A stretch of 64,000 bases of DNA from VAZQ01 sp050179645. Its GTDB lineage: Bacteria; Pseudomonadota; Alphaproteobacteria; Rhizobiales; Xanthobacteraceae. The DNA lies in NCBI GenBank assembly GCA_050179645.1, contig JBFXEX010000013.1, positions 1 through 64,000 on the forward strand, written 5' to 3'. Each line of letters begins with the position of its first letter. Position 1 is the stretch's first letter. The position numbers were made by a program, and so were the translations under genes. The notes below the pieces were generated by a model that saw only the letters and a list, made by a program, of their open reading frames with translations, was not told the DNA's origin and ran no database searches. This document shows positions 43,175 to 51,871 of this stretch, piece after piece.

Positions 43175-44629
43175 ATGGCGATAGGTGAATTTGGCGGCGC
43201 GCCGGCCGCGGCCGAGGCGCGTGGGCCAGTCGATTCCGTCGGTCCGATGTACGCGGCCCCCGCGTACTGGATGTATGAGATGAGCCATGCGGCGCTCAAT
43301 CCGTCGCGGGCCTTTGCCGACGCTGCGCGCCTGTTCTTCAAGAACCCGGTCAATCCGCTCTCCTATACGTCGTTCGGCAAGACCATGGCGGCGAGCTTCG
43401 AATTGTTCGAGCGCTCGACCCGGCGTTATGGCAAGCCCGAATGGGGCATCGAATCGACCACGGTCGGCGGCGAGCGGGTGCCGGTTCGCATCTCGACGGT
43501 CTGGGAGCGACCGTTCTGCCGCCTCCTGCATTTCGAACGGATGTTCGAACGTCCACCGCGCCGGCCGCAGCCGCGGTTGCTGATCGTCGCGCCATTGTCG
43601 GGACACTACCCGACGCTGCTGCGCGGCACCGTCGAGGGCTTCCTGCCCAATCACGACGTCTACATCACCGAGTGGATCGATGCCCGCATGGTCCCGTTGA
43701 CCGAGGGGCCGTTCGATCTCGACGACTACATCGACTACCTGGTCTCGATGCTGCACCTGCTGCGCGGCGACGTGCACGTGCTGGGCGTTTGCCAGCCGTC
43801 GGTGCCGGTACTCGCGGCAGTCGCCCGCATGGAGGCCGATGACGATCCTTACGTGCCGCGTTCGATGGTGCTGATGGGCGGCCCGATCGACACCCGGGTC
43901 AACCCCACGGTGGTCAACCGGGTTGCCGAGCAGCGCGGCCTCGATTGGTTCCGCCGCAACGTCATCACCAAGGTGCCGTTCCCCAATCCGGGCTTCATGC
44001 GCGACGTCTATCCGGGCTTCCTGCAGTTGCACGGCTTCATGAGCATGAACATCGATCGCCACATCGAGGCGCATCGCAACCTGTTTCAGCATCTGGTCGG
44101 CGGCGACGGCGATTCGGCGCAGAAGCACCGGGAATTCTATGACGAGTATCTCGCCGTCATGGACCTCGCCGCCGAGTTCTACCTGCAGACCGTCGAAACC
44201 GTTTTCATTCGGCACGCCCTGCCGAAGGGCGAGATGACCCATCGCGGCCGCAAGATCGACCCCTCCAAGATCCGGCGCGTCGGGCTGCTGACGGTCGAAG
44301 GCGAACACGACGACATTTCCGGCGTCGGCCAGACCGAAGCCGCACATCGGCTCTGCAGCAACATCCCGGCGAACCGCCGGGCACACTGGCTGCAGCCCGG
44401 CGTCGGTCATTACGGCGTGTTCAATGGCTCGCGCTTCCGCTCCGAGATCGTGCCGCGCATCTCCGATTTCGTGCTGTCGGTCAATTTCGATGGGCCGGCA
44501 CGCAGCAGTACGCGCCCCGCCGCAGGTTCGAAGGGGAATGGCGCGGCGCACCCCGGTCCGGCGCTGCCGGCGCCTAGCCCCTCGCACGAAGAGGGCCCGG
44601 CACCCTCCCCCAGGCTCGCGCCCCAATAG
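43175..44629 (+). CDS. phaZ: intracellular polyhydroxyalkanoate depolymerase
   Basis: 484 residues. PhaZ releases hydroxybutyrate units from stored PHB granules. An alpha/beta-hydrolase fold with Cys as nucleophile: GVCQPSVPV (Cys206), Asp in VEGEHDDISGVGQT and His in QPGVGHYGVFNG, as in the Cupriavidus-type intracellular depolymerases. MYEMSHAALNPSRAFADA near the N-terminus is also typical. ATG 43175 is chosen. The last 50 residues are Pro/Ala/Ser-rich with no known function. It implies that the organism makes PHB. Confidence 0.93.
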   Translation: MAIGEFGGAPAAAEARGPVDSVGPMYAAPAYWMYEMSHAALNPSRAFADAARLFFKNPVNPLSYTSFGKTMAASFELFERSTRRYGKPEWGIESTTVGGERVPVRISTVWERPFCRLLHFERMFERPPRRPQPRLLIVAPLSGHYPTLLRGTVEGFLPNHDVYITEWIDARMVPLTEGPFDLDDYIDYLVSMLHLLRGDVHVLGVCQPSVPVLAAVARMEADDDPYVPRSMVLMGGPIDTRVNPTVVNRVAEQRGLDWFRRNVITKVPFPNPGFMRDVYPGFLQLHGFMSMNIDRHIEAHRNLFQHLVGGDGDSAQKHREFYDEYLAVMDLAAEFYLQTVETVFIRHALPKGEMTHRGRKIDPSKIRRVGLLTVEGEHDDISGVGQTEAAHRLCSNIPANRRAHWLQPGVGHYGVFNGSRFRSEIVPRISDFVLSVNFDGPARSSTRPAAGSKGNGAAHPGPALPAPSPSHEEGPAPSPRLAPQ

Positions 44630-44650
44630 GCGCCAGCCGGGCGTTTTTTT
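44617..44650 (+). terminator. possible intrinsic terminator after phaZ
   Basis: GC-rich pairing overlapping the stop codon (GCGCC 44618-44622 with GGCGC 44629-44633, or CGCC 44631-44634 with GGCG 44640-44643) runs straight into seven T residues (44644-44650). The stems are short, so this is only a likely terminator. Confidence 0.45.
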
Positions 44651-44969
44651 GCATTTCCCCGCATGGCATCGGCACTTCTGTTGATTCGCCCCTCAGCGGC
44701 GCTGGAAAAGAGCCGCCAAATAACTGAAATAATTCAAGTTTTATTGCCTGTTCCATTGTGAGAATGCTGTGGAAAATCCTGGCTTGTCCACAGCGTCGCG
44801 GAACCAACGTATGAACGTTAGTCCGGTTCTTGAGATGAGCCAGAGGTAGTGTTTTCCGGCGCAGCATCATCTATATCTTGGGGAAGTGCTTTATTTCTTG
44901 TGGGGCTTGCTACGCGTTGTTGCTCGTGTGGCAGTATTTGGCGGGGCTACTTAGGTGGATTTTTGCGCC
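44630..44969. other. intergenic region, no gene seen
   Basis: 340 bp with lower GC than its surroundings. It holds the terminator-like T-run and an inverted repeat GCTGTGGA (44766-44773) / TCCACAGC (44787-44794). Short frames exist but have no family resemblance or good start. Confidence 0.6.
44766..44794. promoter_or_regulatory. 8-bp inverted repeat, possible operator
   Basis: GCTGTGGA and TCCACAGC pair perfectly over a 13-nt spacer, in an AT-richer promoter-like region about 175 bp upstream of the YgjP-like gene. No known operator is matched. Confidence 0.35.
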
Positions 44970-45767
44970 ATGGCGCTGCGCGCGTTGCTTTATCGCCGTC
45001 CGAGCGAGCCGTCGTCGATTCAGGTGCTGTTCGACCGGTCGATCTATCCGGTGCGGCTGCGCCGGCATCGTCAGGCGCGGCGCTATACCTTGCGAATTGA
45101 TGCAGCCTCCCGCGAGGTCGTGCTCACTCTGCCGCCGCGAGGGACGGTGCGCGAAGCCCGCGATTTCGCGCAGAAGCATGGCGCCTGGATTGCGGCCCGG
45201 CTCAAGCGACTGCCGCAAGCCGCGCCGTTCGCGCACGGCTCAGAAGTTCCGCTGCGTGGCGATCCGCACCGCATCGTTCATCGCCGCGGCGCACGCGGCA
45301 CGGTGTGGACCGCGGCCGACGATGACGGTAGTCGCCTGCTGTGCGTGGCGGGCGAGGCTCCGCACATCAACCGCCGGATCGGCGATTACCTGCGGCGCAC
45401 CGCGGCGCATGACCTCAATGCGGCCGCCCGGCGCTACGCCGGCGAACTCGGCGTGACCATCAAGCGCATCTCGATCCGCGATCAGTCGAGCCGCTGGGGA
45501 TCCTGCTCGAACGCCGGAGTCCTGTCGTTCTCCTGGCGGCTGATCCTCGCGCCACCCTACGTCCTCGACTACCTCGCGGCGCATGAGGTCGCGCATCTTA
45601 TCGAACTCAATCACTCGGCACGGTTCTGGCGGCTGGTCGAGCGCATCTGTCCGGACTACGAGCGCGCCAAGGTCTGGCTTGAGGTCCACGGTACCGACCT
45701 GCACCGCTACGGCGTGCCCGACGAGGGCAACGGCAGCACGGACGACGGCGCCAGCGAGCTCGAATAG
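44970..45767 (+). CDS. YgjP-like (DUF45) zinc metallopeptidase
   Basis: 265 residues from ATG 44970, after TAGGTGGA. Zinc motif HEVAHLIELNHSARFW (HExxH plus downstream His), with the diagnostic SSRWGSCSNAG and LSFSWRLILAPPYVLDYL segments of the DUF45/YgjP family. The N-terminal part (RRHRQARRYTLRIDAASREV) is the family's beta-rich entry. YgjP-type proteins are cytosolic; their physiological targets are largely unknown. The C-terminal tail is acidic and short. Confidence 0.9.
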   Translation: MALRALLYRRPSEPSSIQVLFDRSIYPVRLRRHRQARRYTLRIDAASREVVLTLPPRGTVREARDFAQKHGAWIAARLKRLPQAAPFAHGSEVPLRGDPHRIVHRRGARGTVWTAADDDGSRLLCVAGEAPHINRRIGDYLRRTAAHDLNAAARRYAGELGVTIKRISIRDQSSRWGSCSNAGVLSFSWRLILAPPYVLDYLAAHEVAHLIELNHSARFWRLVERICPDYERAKVWLEVHGTDLHRYGVPDEGNGSTDDGASELE

Positions 45768-45858
45768 CTGATATCCGCCAAGGTCAACCCCGCGCGTCGC
45801 GCGCCCCGCATTCCGCGCCGCCGGTGGGAACGGGCTACGGGATGACCTAACAAGGCGC

Positions 45859-47055
45859 ATGCTGCGTCGCGATACCCTGGCCCTGACCGCCCTCCTGGCC
45901 CTGCTGACGGCGGTCGGACCGATATCGGTCGACATGTACCTGCCGTCGCTGCCGGATATCGGGCAGGCATTCGGCGCCACGGTTCCGCAGGTCCAGCTCA
46001 CGCTGTCTGGATTTCTGTTGTGCTTCGCGATCGGCCAGATCGTGTACGGGCCGGTGTCCGATCATATCGGCCGCAGGCCGGTCCTACAGGTCACGCTCAT
46101 CATCTTTGTCGCGGCCAGCATCGGCTGCGCGCTCGCTCCGTCGGTCGACATGCTGATCGTGCTGCGCGGCGTGCAGGCGTTCGGCGTCGCGGCTGCGCCG
46201 GTGCTGGCGCGCGCCATCGTGCGCGATCTCCACTCGGGCGCGCGCGCCGGCCGCGAGTTGTCGCGCATGGGCACGATCATGGCGCTGGCACCGGCGATCG
46301 CGCCCTCGCTCGGCGGGCTGGTGCAGACGCTCTTGGGGTGGCAGGCCAATTTCTACCTGATGGCCGCGTTCGGCCTCTACGCGTTCGTGACGGTGACGGT
46401 ACTGCTGCCGGAAACCCTGGAGCGGCCGGCCGACGCAACGCTATCGCTGTCGTCGATTCTGCGCCGCTACGGCGAATTCCTGCGGCACCGCAGCTTCCTG
46501 TCGTATCTGGCGATCCTGTCCGCAGGTTACGGCGGTCTGTTCGCCTGGATTTCCGGTTCCTCGTTCGCGTTGCAGACGCTGTACGGCCAGTCGGCGTTTG
46601 CGTTCGGGCTCACGTTCGCGGGGAGCACGCTCGGCTTTCTTGGCGGCACGCTGATCGCCGCCAAGCTGGTGATCCGGTATGGAATTGACCGCACCATCGT
46701 ATGGGGAGGCATCTGGCTGGCCACCGGCGGCTTGGCGATGCTGCTCGCGACCGCGATCGATCTGCGCTCGCCGCTCGCGCTCGCCGTCCCGATTGCGATC
46801 TATCTCGTCGGCCTGGGGCTCGCTTACCCGCAGGCGATCGCCGGAGCGCTGACGCCGTTTTCCGATCGCGCGGGCGCGGCATCTTCGGTGCTGGGATTTG
46901 TCCAGCAGGTTGTGGCGTCCGCCATCGGCATCGTGGTCGGACATTCGCTCGGTCAGAGCGCGCTACCGCTCGCCACGATCATCGCGGCGCTCGGCGCACT
47001 GGCGCTGGCGTTGGCGATCTTGAACCTGCGGCATCGGCGTTTGCCGGAGGACTGA
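45859..47055 (+). CDS. Bcr/CflA-family drug efflux MFS transporter
   Basis: 398 residues, twelve transmembrane helices. Proton-driven multidrug exporter of the DHA1 family. The TM1 signature TAVGPISVDMYLPSLPDIG and loop 2-3 motif GPVSDHIGRRPVL are characteristic, as is the motif C-like GTIMALAPAIAPSLGGL in TM5. ATG 45859. Bcr/CflA members in other bacteria export bicyclomycin, sulfonamides or chloramphenicol; the substrate here is unknown. Confidence 0.93.
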   Translation: MLRRDTLALTALLALLTAVGPISVDMYLPSLPDIGQAFGATVPQVQLTLSGFLLCFAIGQIVYGPVSDHIGRRPVLQVTLIIFVAASIGCALAPSVDMLIVLRGVQAFGVAAAPVLARAIVRDLHSGARAGRELSRMGTIMALAPAIAPSLGGLVQTLLGWQANFYLMAAFGLYAFVTVTVLLPETLERPADATLSLSSILRRYGEFLRHRSFLSYLAILSAGYGGLFAWISGSSFALQTLYGQSAFAFGLTFAGSTLGFLGGTLIAAKLVIRYGIDRTIVWGGIWLATGGLAMLLATAIDLRSPLALAVPIAIYLVGLGLAYPQAIAGALTPFSDRAGAASSVLGFVQQVVASAIGIVVGHSLGQSALPLATIIAALGALALALAILNLRHRRLPED

Positions 47056-47154
47056 TCCAGATTGCCGGCTCGACAAGAGCAAAGACAGTGCCTCCCGCAT
47101 CCGTCCGTGCGAGAGGCATCTGGCATCGTCAGTGCCAACCGGCAGAACAACCGG

Positions 47155-47475
47155 TCACCAACGCCGCCCCCAATAACCGCGGCGCACGCCCCAGGCCGGA
47201 CGGACGACGCGATATCCATAATAGGGACGGTAGCCCCGATACACCGGCCGGTAGCCGTAATAGGCGCGCGGCACCACCACGACCGGAGCGTAGTAACGCG
47301 GCGTCCACCAGCAGCGGAACGGCCCGCAGACCCAGGCCACGCTCTGTGTGTTCGAAAGCTGCTCGGCTGCAGCCGCAAGATTGCCCGCCGGCACCGCCGC
47401 CGCCGGCTGCGCAAATAGAATCGCCGCGGAGAGAACCGCGCCCGCAGTCAAAACACCGAATGTCTGATGCCTCAT
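47155..47475 (-). CDS. small secreted Tyr/Arg-rich protein
   Basis: 106 residues. ATG 47475 has AGGAGGAG upstream, and residues 1-27 form a signal peptide (TFGVLTAGAVLSAAILFA, PAAA-VP). The mature C-terminal half is repetitive in Y-R-P-x (YYGYRPVYRGYRPYYGYRV) and ends GRRW; CGPFRCWW supplies two Cys. Such Tyr/Arg/Gly-rich exported proteins are very common in Bradyrhizobium-like genomes and have no known function. Convergent with the exporter gene. Confidence 0.75.
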   Translation of the reverse strand: MRHQTFGVLTAGAVLSAAILFAQPAAAVPAGNLAAAAEQLSNTQSVAWVCGPFRCWWTPRYYAPVVVVPRAYYGYRPVYRGYRPYYGYRVVRPAWGVRRGYWGRRW

Positions 47476-47824
47476 GGGGCACTCCTCCTGCTGTCGTCCG
47501 ACAAAATGCTAACCGATTTCGGCTACCCCGACCACAACCCATAATCTGCGAGCGTGACGGCAAGTTGGTTGCGCTATGTCAATTGTCCTGGCGATAACCC
47601 GGTTCCAATTCTTGACGCAGCGATGCGAGACCGACATCGCCTCAAGTTGCGTCGCGATTTCGCAGAACGGCGTTGGCGCAATCCACGTTGTGCAGTGCGG
47701 CGTCTCGCGACGGCGCAACGGATCGATGAACGGGATCGGCTTCGGCAAGCGGGACGAAGGGGCGAAGTTTGGTGTAGGATGCTGTCAAGCTGCCGGCACA
47801 GGCAGACAACAGATGGGAAACGCC
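47476..47824. other. intergenic region, no gene seen
   Basis: 349 bp between divergent genes. The frame of the downstream receptor stays open upstream to 47576, but the encoded peptide (for example ITRFQFLTQRCETD) is not a signal peptide and looks like non-coding read-through. Confidence 0.6.
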
Positions 47825-48814
47825 ATGATCCTTGAACGCCGTACGTTGCTTTGTCTCGCCATAACTGCCGCCACGCTTGCGGTGACGCCGCAGATCGCCC
47901 AAGCCCAGGCCTACCCGACGCGCCCGATCACGCTGATCGTGCCATTCCCGCCGGGCGGCTCGACCGACGTCGGCGCGCGCATCGTCGCCGACCACATGTC
48001 GCGCACGCTCGGCCAGCAGGTCATCATTCAGAACGTCTCGGGCGCCGGCGGCACCACCGGCGTGACCCGCGCCATGCGCGCCGAACCCGACGGCTACACC
48101 ATCGTGATGGGCCAGATGGGGACGCACGCGGCGTCCGTCGCGCTCTATCCGAACCTCGCCTACAAGCCGGACGAGGACTTCGCGCCGATCGGCCAGGTGA
48201 CGTCGTTCCCGTTTGTGGTCGCGACCAAGAAGGATTTCCCCGCCAACAATCTCAAGGAGTTCATGGCTTACGTGAAGGCCAACGACGCCAAGCTCAACCA
48301 GGGGCACGCCGGCGTCGGTTCGATGTTCTTCACCTCGTGCCTGCTGCTCAACTCGCTGCTCGGCACCAAGCCCACGCTCGTTCCCTTCAGCGGCGGCGCG
48401 CCGGCGATGAACGCGCTGATCGGCGGCCTGACCGACTTCATGTGCGCCGACGTCGTGACCGGCGCGCCGCAGTATCCCGACAAGATCAAGATCCTCGCGG
48501 TCACGTCCCCTAAACGCAATGCGGCGATCCCGAGCGTACCGAGCGTCGTGGAAGCCGGTCTTCCCGACTTCCAGGCCACGGCCTGGAACGGACTGTTCGC
48601 ACCGAAGGGGACACCGCAGCCGGTGCTCGACAAGCTGGTCGACGCGCTCAACAAGGCGCTCGACGACCCCGGGACGCGCAAGCGCCTCGACGTGCTGGGC
48701 GGCGACATTCCCGACAAGGCCAGTCGCGGCCCGGCGCCGTTCCACGCGCTGGTGAAGAGCGAGATCGCCCGGTGGTCACCGATCATCAAGGCGGCCAACG
48801 TGAAGATGAACTGA
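47825..48814 (+). CDS. Bug/TctC-type periplasmic receptor, orphan
   Basis: 329 residues from ATG 47825 (GGGAAACGCC upstream; ATG 47813 is an alternative). Signal peptide ERRTLLCLAITAATLAVTPQ; mature start about QAYPTRPITLIVPFPPGGST with the canonical PFPPGG loop and following Asp. IIQNVSGAGGTTG and LVPFSGGAPAMNALIGG are family marks. No tctA/tctB is adjacent, so it must use membrane subunits encoded elsewhere, a common arrangement for Bug receptors. It is a different branch from the pair at 35-37 kb. Confidence 0.9.
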   Translation: MILERRTLLCLAITAATLAVTPQIAQAQAYPTRPITLIVPFPPGGSTDVGARIVADHMSRTLGQQVIIQNVSGAGGTTGVTRAMRAEPDGYTIVMGQMGTHAASVALYPNLAYKPDEDFAPIGQVTSFPFVVATKKDFPANNLKEFMAYVKANDAKLNQGHAGVGSMFFTSCLLLNSLLGTKPTLVPFSGGAPAMNALIGGLTDFMCADVVTGAPQYPDKIKILAVTSPKRNAAIPSVPSVVEAGLPDFQATAWNGLFAPKGTPQPVLDKLVDALNKALDDPGTRKRLDVLGGDIPDKASRGPAPFHALVKSEIARWSPIIKAANVKMN

Positions 48815-48817
48815 GGC

Positions 48818-48881
48818 TCTCCGTTCGTCCCCGCGGACTAATGCAGTTTCAGGTTCCCGCTTCCGCGGGAACGAGGGGGAT
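48818..48881. repeat. palindromic intergenic repeat, family R1 copy 4
   Basis: CTCCGTTCGTCCCCGCGG is mirrored by TTCCCGCTTCCGCGGGAACG and GAGGGG to about 48881. Shorter than the other three copies, with the first inner hairpin reduced. Lies between convergent genes. Confidence 0.75.
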
Positions 48882-48911
48882 AGGACGTGAGCCAATTCCA
48901 ACGGATAGGCG

Positions 48912-50111
48912 CTACGGCCCGACGAAGGCGGTGCTGCCGCGCGCGATGCCGATGCTCTGGCTGTAGTCGCGCGCGATCGCGTCCCAGCTGTAGCTGCGGT
49001 GGGTCGCGCCGACCAGGACGTCGCGCAGGATCACCTGCATCGGATGGCTGTTGAAGGCGAAGCGCGATCCGCTGAGCGAGCACAGCCGCTCGACCGCCTG
49101 CTTCGACAGGCGGATCATGTACGACGCCATCAGCCGGTTCTGCAGCACGTCGGCCTCGCGGATCGGCGCGTTGGAATTGACCAGGTCGTCGCTGTGGCGC
49201 AGGTGCGTCTCGAAGATCATGTTGGCGGTGTTCAGTTCGGCCGTGCTCTCGGCGATCCGCTGCTGGATCATGTCGATCTCGTCCGGCACGGCGCCTGATT
49301 TGATCCGGCTGCGCAGCATCCCGGTGGTGATGTCGAGCGCGCGGTTGGCGAGCCCGAGAATGACCGGCGAGATCGAGAAGGCGGTAAGATAGCGCCGCGG
49401 CGCCCGGCACAGCCGGTAGCCGGGATGCACCCGCACGCCCGGCGCCGTGCCGTTCAAAATGTCGTCGTAGCGCACCGAGCGGTGCGCCGGCGCGAACACG
49501 CCGTCCGCCTTGACGCTCTTGCTCCCGGTGCCGGCAAGCCCCATCACGTGCCAGTCGTCGATCACCTGCAGTTCGGCGCGGCGGACGAAGAAATTGCGCA
49601 GTTCGCGGCCGCCCTTGCCGTCATCGCAGGGCGCGGTCAGGAACACCCACGTGGCGTGATCCGAGCCGCTGAGAAAGTGCCAGTCGCCGTTGAGGCGATA
49701 GCCGTCGCCGTCCTTCACCGCCGAGCCGGTCGGCACCACCGACGCGCAAGCGAGCGCGTTGGGATCCTCGCCCCAGATCTCCTGCTGCGCCTCCTCGGGG
49801 AATGTGGCCAGCACCCAGAACAGTTCCTCGACCACCGCATAGACCCAGGCGCTCGAGCCGCAGCCTTTCGCCAGCTCCCGGGTGATCGAGGCGAAGACGC
49901 CAAAGTCGAGTTCGAGCCCGCCGAACCGGGCGGGCTGCATCACCCGGAACAGGCCGGCGCGGTGAAAATCCGCGATGGTCTCGTCCGGCACGCGGCGCGT
50001 CGCTTCGGTCTCGGCCGAGCGCGCCGCCAGCACCGGCACCAGTGCACGCGCCCGCTCCAGGACGACGGTTGCGGCATCGCCGCTGACCACATTCAGATTG
50101 CGGGTGTTCAT
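48912..50111 (-). CDS. acyl-CoA dehydrogenase-fold flavin monooxygenase, oxygenase component
   Basis: 399 residues from ATG 50111, preceded by AAGGTGG. The acyl-CoA-dehydrogenase fold is clear, with the features of group D two-component flavin hydroxylases (HsaA/HpaB-like): RRVPDETIADFHRAGLFRVM, PARFGGLELDFGVFASI, GCGSSAWVYAVVEE (Ser/Thr where dehydrogenases bind acyl-CoA), YRLNGDWHFLSGSDHATW and GLAGTGSKSVKADGVFAP. Expected to hydroxylate an aromatic or related substrate with reduced flavin from a partner reductase, which is not in this window. The LigA/LigB ring-cleavage genes lie 1.8 kb away in the same direction. Confidence 0.85.
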   Translation of the reverse strand: MNTRNLNVVSGDAATVVLERARALVPVLAARSAETEATRRVPDETIADFHRAGLFRVMQPARFGGLELDFGVFASITRELAKGCGSSAWVYAVVEELFWVLATFPEEAQQEIWGEDPNALACASVVPTGSAVKDGDGYRLNGDWHFLSGSDHATWVFLTAPCDDGKGGRELRNFFVRRAELQVIDDWHVMGLAGTGSKSVKADGVFAPAHRSVRYDDILNGTAPGVRVHPGYRLCRAPRRYLTAFSISPVILGLANRALDITTGMLRSRIKSGAVPDEIDMIQQRIAESTAELNTANMIFETHLRHSDDLVNSNAPIREADVLQNRLMASYMIRLSKQAVERLCSLSGSRFAFNSHPMQVILRDVLVGATHRSYSWDAIARDYSQSIGIARGSTAFVGP

Positions 50112-50523
50112 GGGACCACCTTGGCGTTGATCGTGTCACCCTCAGTTCAGCCGAATTTCGGTCCCGCGTCGAGGATATTGCGCCGCCCTGCGCGCCCAGA
50201 ATGCGGCGACCGACCAGGCATCGAAAACATAAGCGCGCCTCTTGATGTGCACGAGTTAACGTCCGCTTTGGGGCAAGTGCGACCGAAGTTGCGCGTTTCT
50301 GCGCACTGAAACGACATCGCGCCGAACACGGCTGTCGCAATGTGGTAGTCTTTCCACGTTGAATTTTGACCCTGTCAAAGACTTCTCGGCGGCGCGGCAG
50401 TGTGGCCGATCGCTCACCTGCTTCACCCGCGCCGATGAGGAGATCGAACGAGACGAAATGGGTTTCATCATCCTGACTGACCTGCGGCCGAACCGGCCAC
50501 GATTGAGCTATGGGAGGATTGCA
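50112..50523. other. intergenic region, no gene seen
   Basis: 412 bp between divergent genes. An open frame from 50359 leads into the DUF1488-like gene but has no start signal there. Nothing else could be supported. Confidence 0.6.
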
Positions 50524-50802
50524 ATGTCGCTGCAGCGAGGCGCAGTACTGGGCTACGACTTCAATCGGATGGTCGTTGATTTCACCATGCTGGATCAGGG
50601 CAAGACGGTACAGTGCGCGATAACGACCGCGGCCATGGGAGACCTCGAAGGCAAACGTGACCTGAATGCGAATCAACGAATAGATCAATTTCTGCGACTG
50701 CGTGATGCGATCGAAGAACGCGCATCAAGCAAGTACGCGGAAAAACCAATCGAAAGTCAGGGACAGATCGTGTTGCGATCAAACGATTTTGCCAAAAAAT
50801 AG
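50524..50802 (+). CDS. small DUF1488-like protein
   Basis: 92 residues from ATG 50524; GGGAGG at 50512-50517 makes the start secure although the frame is open from 50359. YDFNRMVVDFTMLDQGKTV, CAITTAAMGDLEG and FLRLRDAIEERASSKYAEK follow the pattern of DUF1488, a short family in Proteobacteria of unknown function. Lower GC and different codon use from nearby core genes hint at later acquisition. Confidence 0.6.
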   Translation: MSLQRGAVLGYDFNRMVVDFTMLDQGKTVQCAITTAAMGDLEGKRDLNANQRIDQFLRLRDAIEERASSKYAEKPIESQGQIVLRSNDFAKK

Positions 50803-50838
50803 CCTAACCCGGGTCAGCCGCATGAGTTGTCAGAGGCG

Positions 50839-51039
50839 TCACGAGCCCCCCTTCTGATGCCCTAGAATGACTGTCTCAAGCTCCGAAAGAAGCCGCTTCA
50901 GTTCGATAATTTGAGCCTCGATCTCATGGAGATCAGACTTCGTGGCTCCTTTGATCAATGCCTTCTGCGCAAGCAACCGCCTGAGCTGGGCTTGCTGTCC
51001 CCGTAAGGCATCAATGATACTGACCGTCGTCTCTGCCAT
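50839..51039 (-). CDS. small coiled-coil protein, unrecognised
   Basis: 66 residues from ATG 51039 (MAETTVSIIDALRGQQAQLR). Almost entirely helical with heptad-like Leu/Ile spacing (QIIELKRLLSELETVILG). No ribosome site is evident. It overlaps nothing and is convergent with the DUF1488-like gene. No function can be proposed. Confidence 0.4.
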   Translation of the reverse strand: MAETTVSIIDALRGQQAQLRRLLAQKALIKGATKSDLHEIEAQIIELKRLLSELETVILGHQKGGS

Positions 51040-51122
51040 GCTTGCGACCAGATACACCAATTCTAACCGTAGATCCCGGAGATGATTCTCATCGTAGTTT
51101 CGGGGATGACGCTCGTTTGCGC

Positions 51123-51323
51123 CTAGTTCTTTCGCTTCCGGCTGGGCAGCCGCGTCTTTGACCTTTCGACCTCGCCGGTCGACCGTTCTGCGATTTGGGC
51201 AAAATGCTTGTAGCCTGCCGCCACGTGCATCATGCTTTCCCGTTCACTGCCGGGCTGCATCTTGCGGGCTCGTCGAATGGACTTCGCCGCCTTGTCCCGG
51301 AATTGCTTGCTGTCGTTTGACAT
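51123..51323 (-). CDS. small basic helical protein, unrecognised
   Basis: 66 residues from ATG 51323 (MSNDSKQFRDKAAKSIRRAR). The phrase MMHVAAGYKHFAQIAERS resembles the short rhizobial proteins built on a helical hairpin with a mid-chain A-x-x-Y/W. The Lys/Arg-rich C-terminus (KTRLPSRKRKN) suggests nucleic-acid contact or simple solubility. It overlaps the next frame (51244-51570) by 80 bp, so one of them may be a degraded copy or frameshifted. Confidence 0.4.
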   Translation of the reverse strand: MSNDSKQFRDKAAKSIRRARKMQPGSERESMMHVAAGYKHFAQIAERSTGEVERSKTRLPSRKRKN

Positions 51324-51570
51324 GGTGCAGATCAAAGATTGAACGCCGGTTATCTGTCTTCTTTGTTTCCGTTGTGCCGAAACCGGGCGCCGAACGGAGG
51401 CTCCCGGGCGTGACAAGCTTTTGCTGATTGTCCTTCAGCCACTGTTCGTTGTCAGCCATTGCACTGAGACTGCTTTCGAGCCTTCGACGTTCACGTTTTT
51501 CGTTCGGATCGGCAACCGTCTTGGCCGACTCGGCGTATTCGAGCGCCTTCGTACGCGCGGGCGTCAGCAT
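51244..51570 (-). CDS. small hypothetical protein, possibly frameshifted
   Basis: 108 residues from ATG 51570, with AAAGGAGCCCGC upstream, so translation initiation is credible. The N-terminal half is helical (LEYAESAKTVADPNEKRERR; SLSAMADNEQWLKDNQQK). After about residue 55 the sequence is irregular and overlaps the start of the 51123-51323 gene. A frameshift joining a single longer gene is possible. Confidence 0.4.
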   Translation of the reverse strand: MLTPARTKALEYAESAKTVADPNEKRERRRLESSLSAMADNEQWLKDNQQKLVTPGSLRSAPGFGTTETKKTDNRRSIFDLHHVKRQQAIPGQGGEVHSTSPQDAARQ

Positions 51571-51871
51571 GCGGGCTCCTTTCGACTTGAAGCCTCCGCT
51601 GTGTCGCGGTCGGGTATGATGGCGGGATCGGAGGTCAACCAGGATATGGGGATGACGGGGTCAAATAGCGAGGGGGCGCGGCAAAATGAAAGGCGTTGGA
51701 AACGCGTTAGATCGGGGAAACGGAGCGGTTTCGACCTTGGCGAATTCTGCGTATAGCCGGCGTCCGCTTCAGGTCAGCATCGACCGGGCACCGTCGTTTG
51801 CCTACCGGGCCCCTTCAGCATTGCGCGGACTGCAGACATCCGGCAAGCACCTGCATTGATCAATATGCGCC
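51571..51871. other. intergenic region, no gene seen
   Basis: 301 bp of lower-GC DNA upstream of the small hypothetical gene and downstream of the LigA-like gene. Only shadow frames were found. Confidence 0.55.

Noticed and set aside
44766..44794. DnaA boxes or a replication origin
   Set aside because: TGTGGA/TCCACA resembles part of a DnaA box but does not match TTATNCACA, and no cluster or origin genes are nearby.
44849..45100. 83-codon frame upstream of the YgjP-like gene
   Set aside because: It runs out of frame into the protease gene and has no start signal. A chance frame.
47576..47824. N-terminal extension of the orphan Bug receptor
   Set aside because: A normal signal peptide starts at ATG 47825 with a ribosome site. 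The upstream peptide is not signal-like.
50839..51323. Small adjacent genes as a toxin-antitoxin pair
   Set aside because: Neither protein shows a toxin or antitoxin motif, their spacing (84 bp) is not typical, and ribosome sites are weak.
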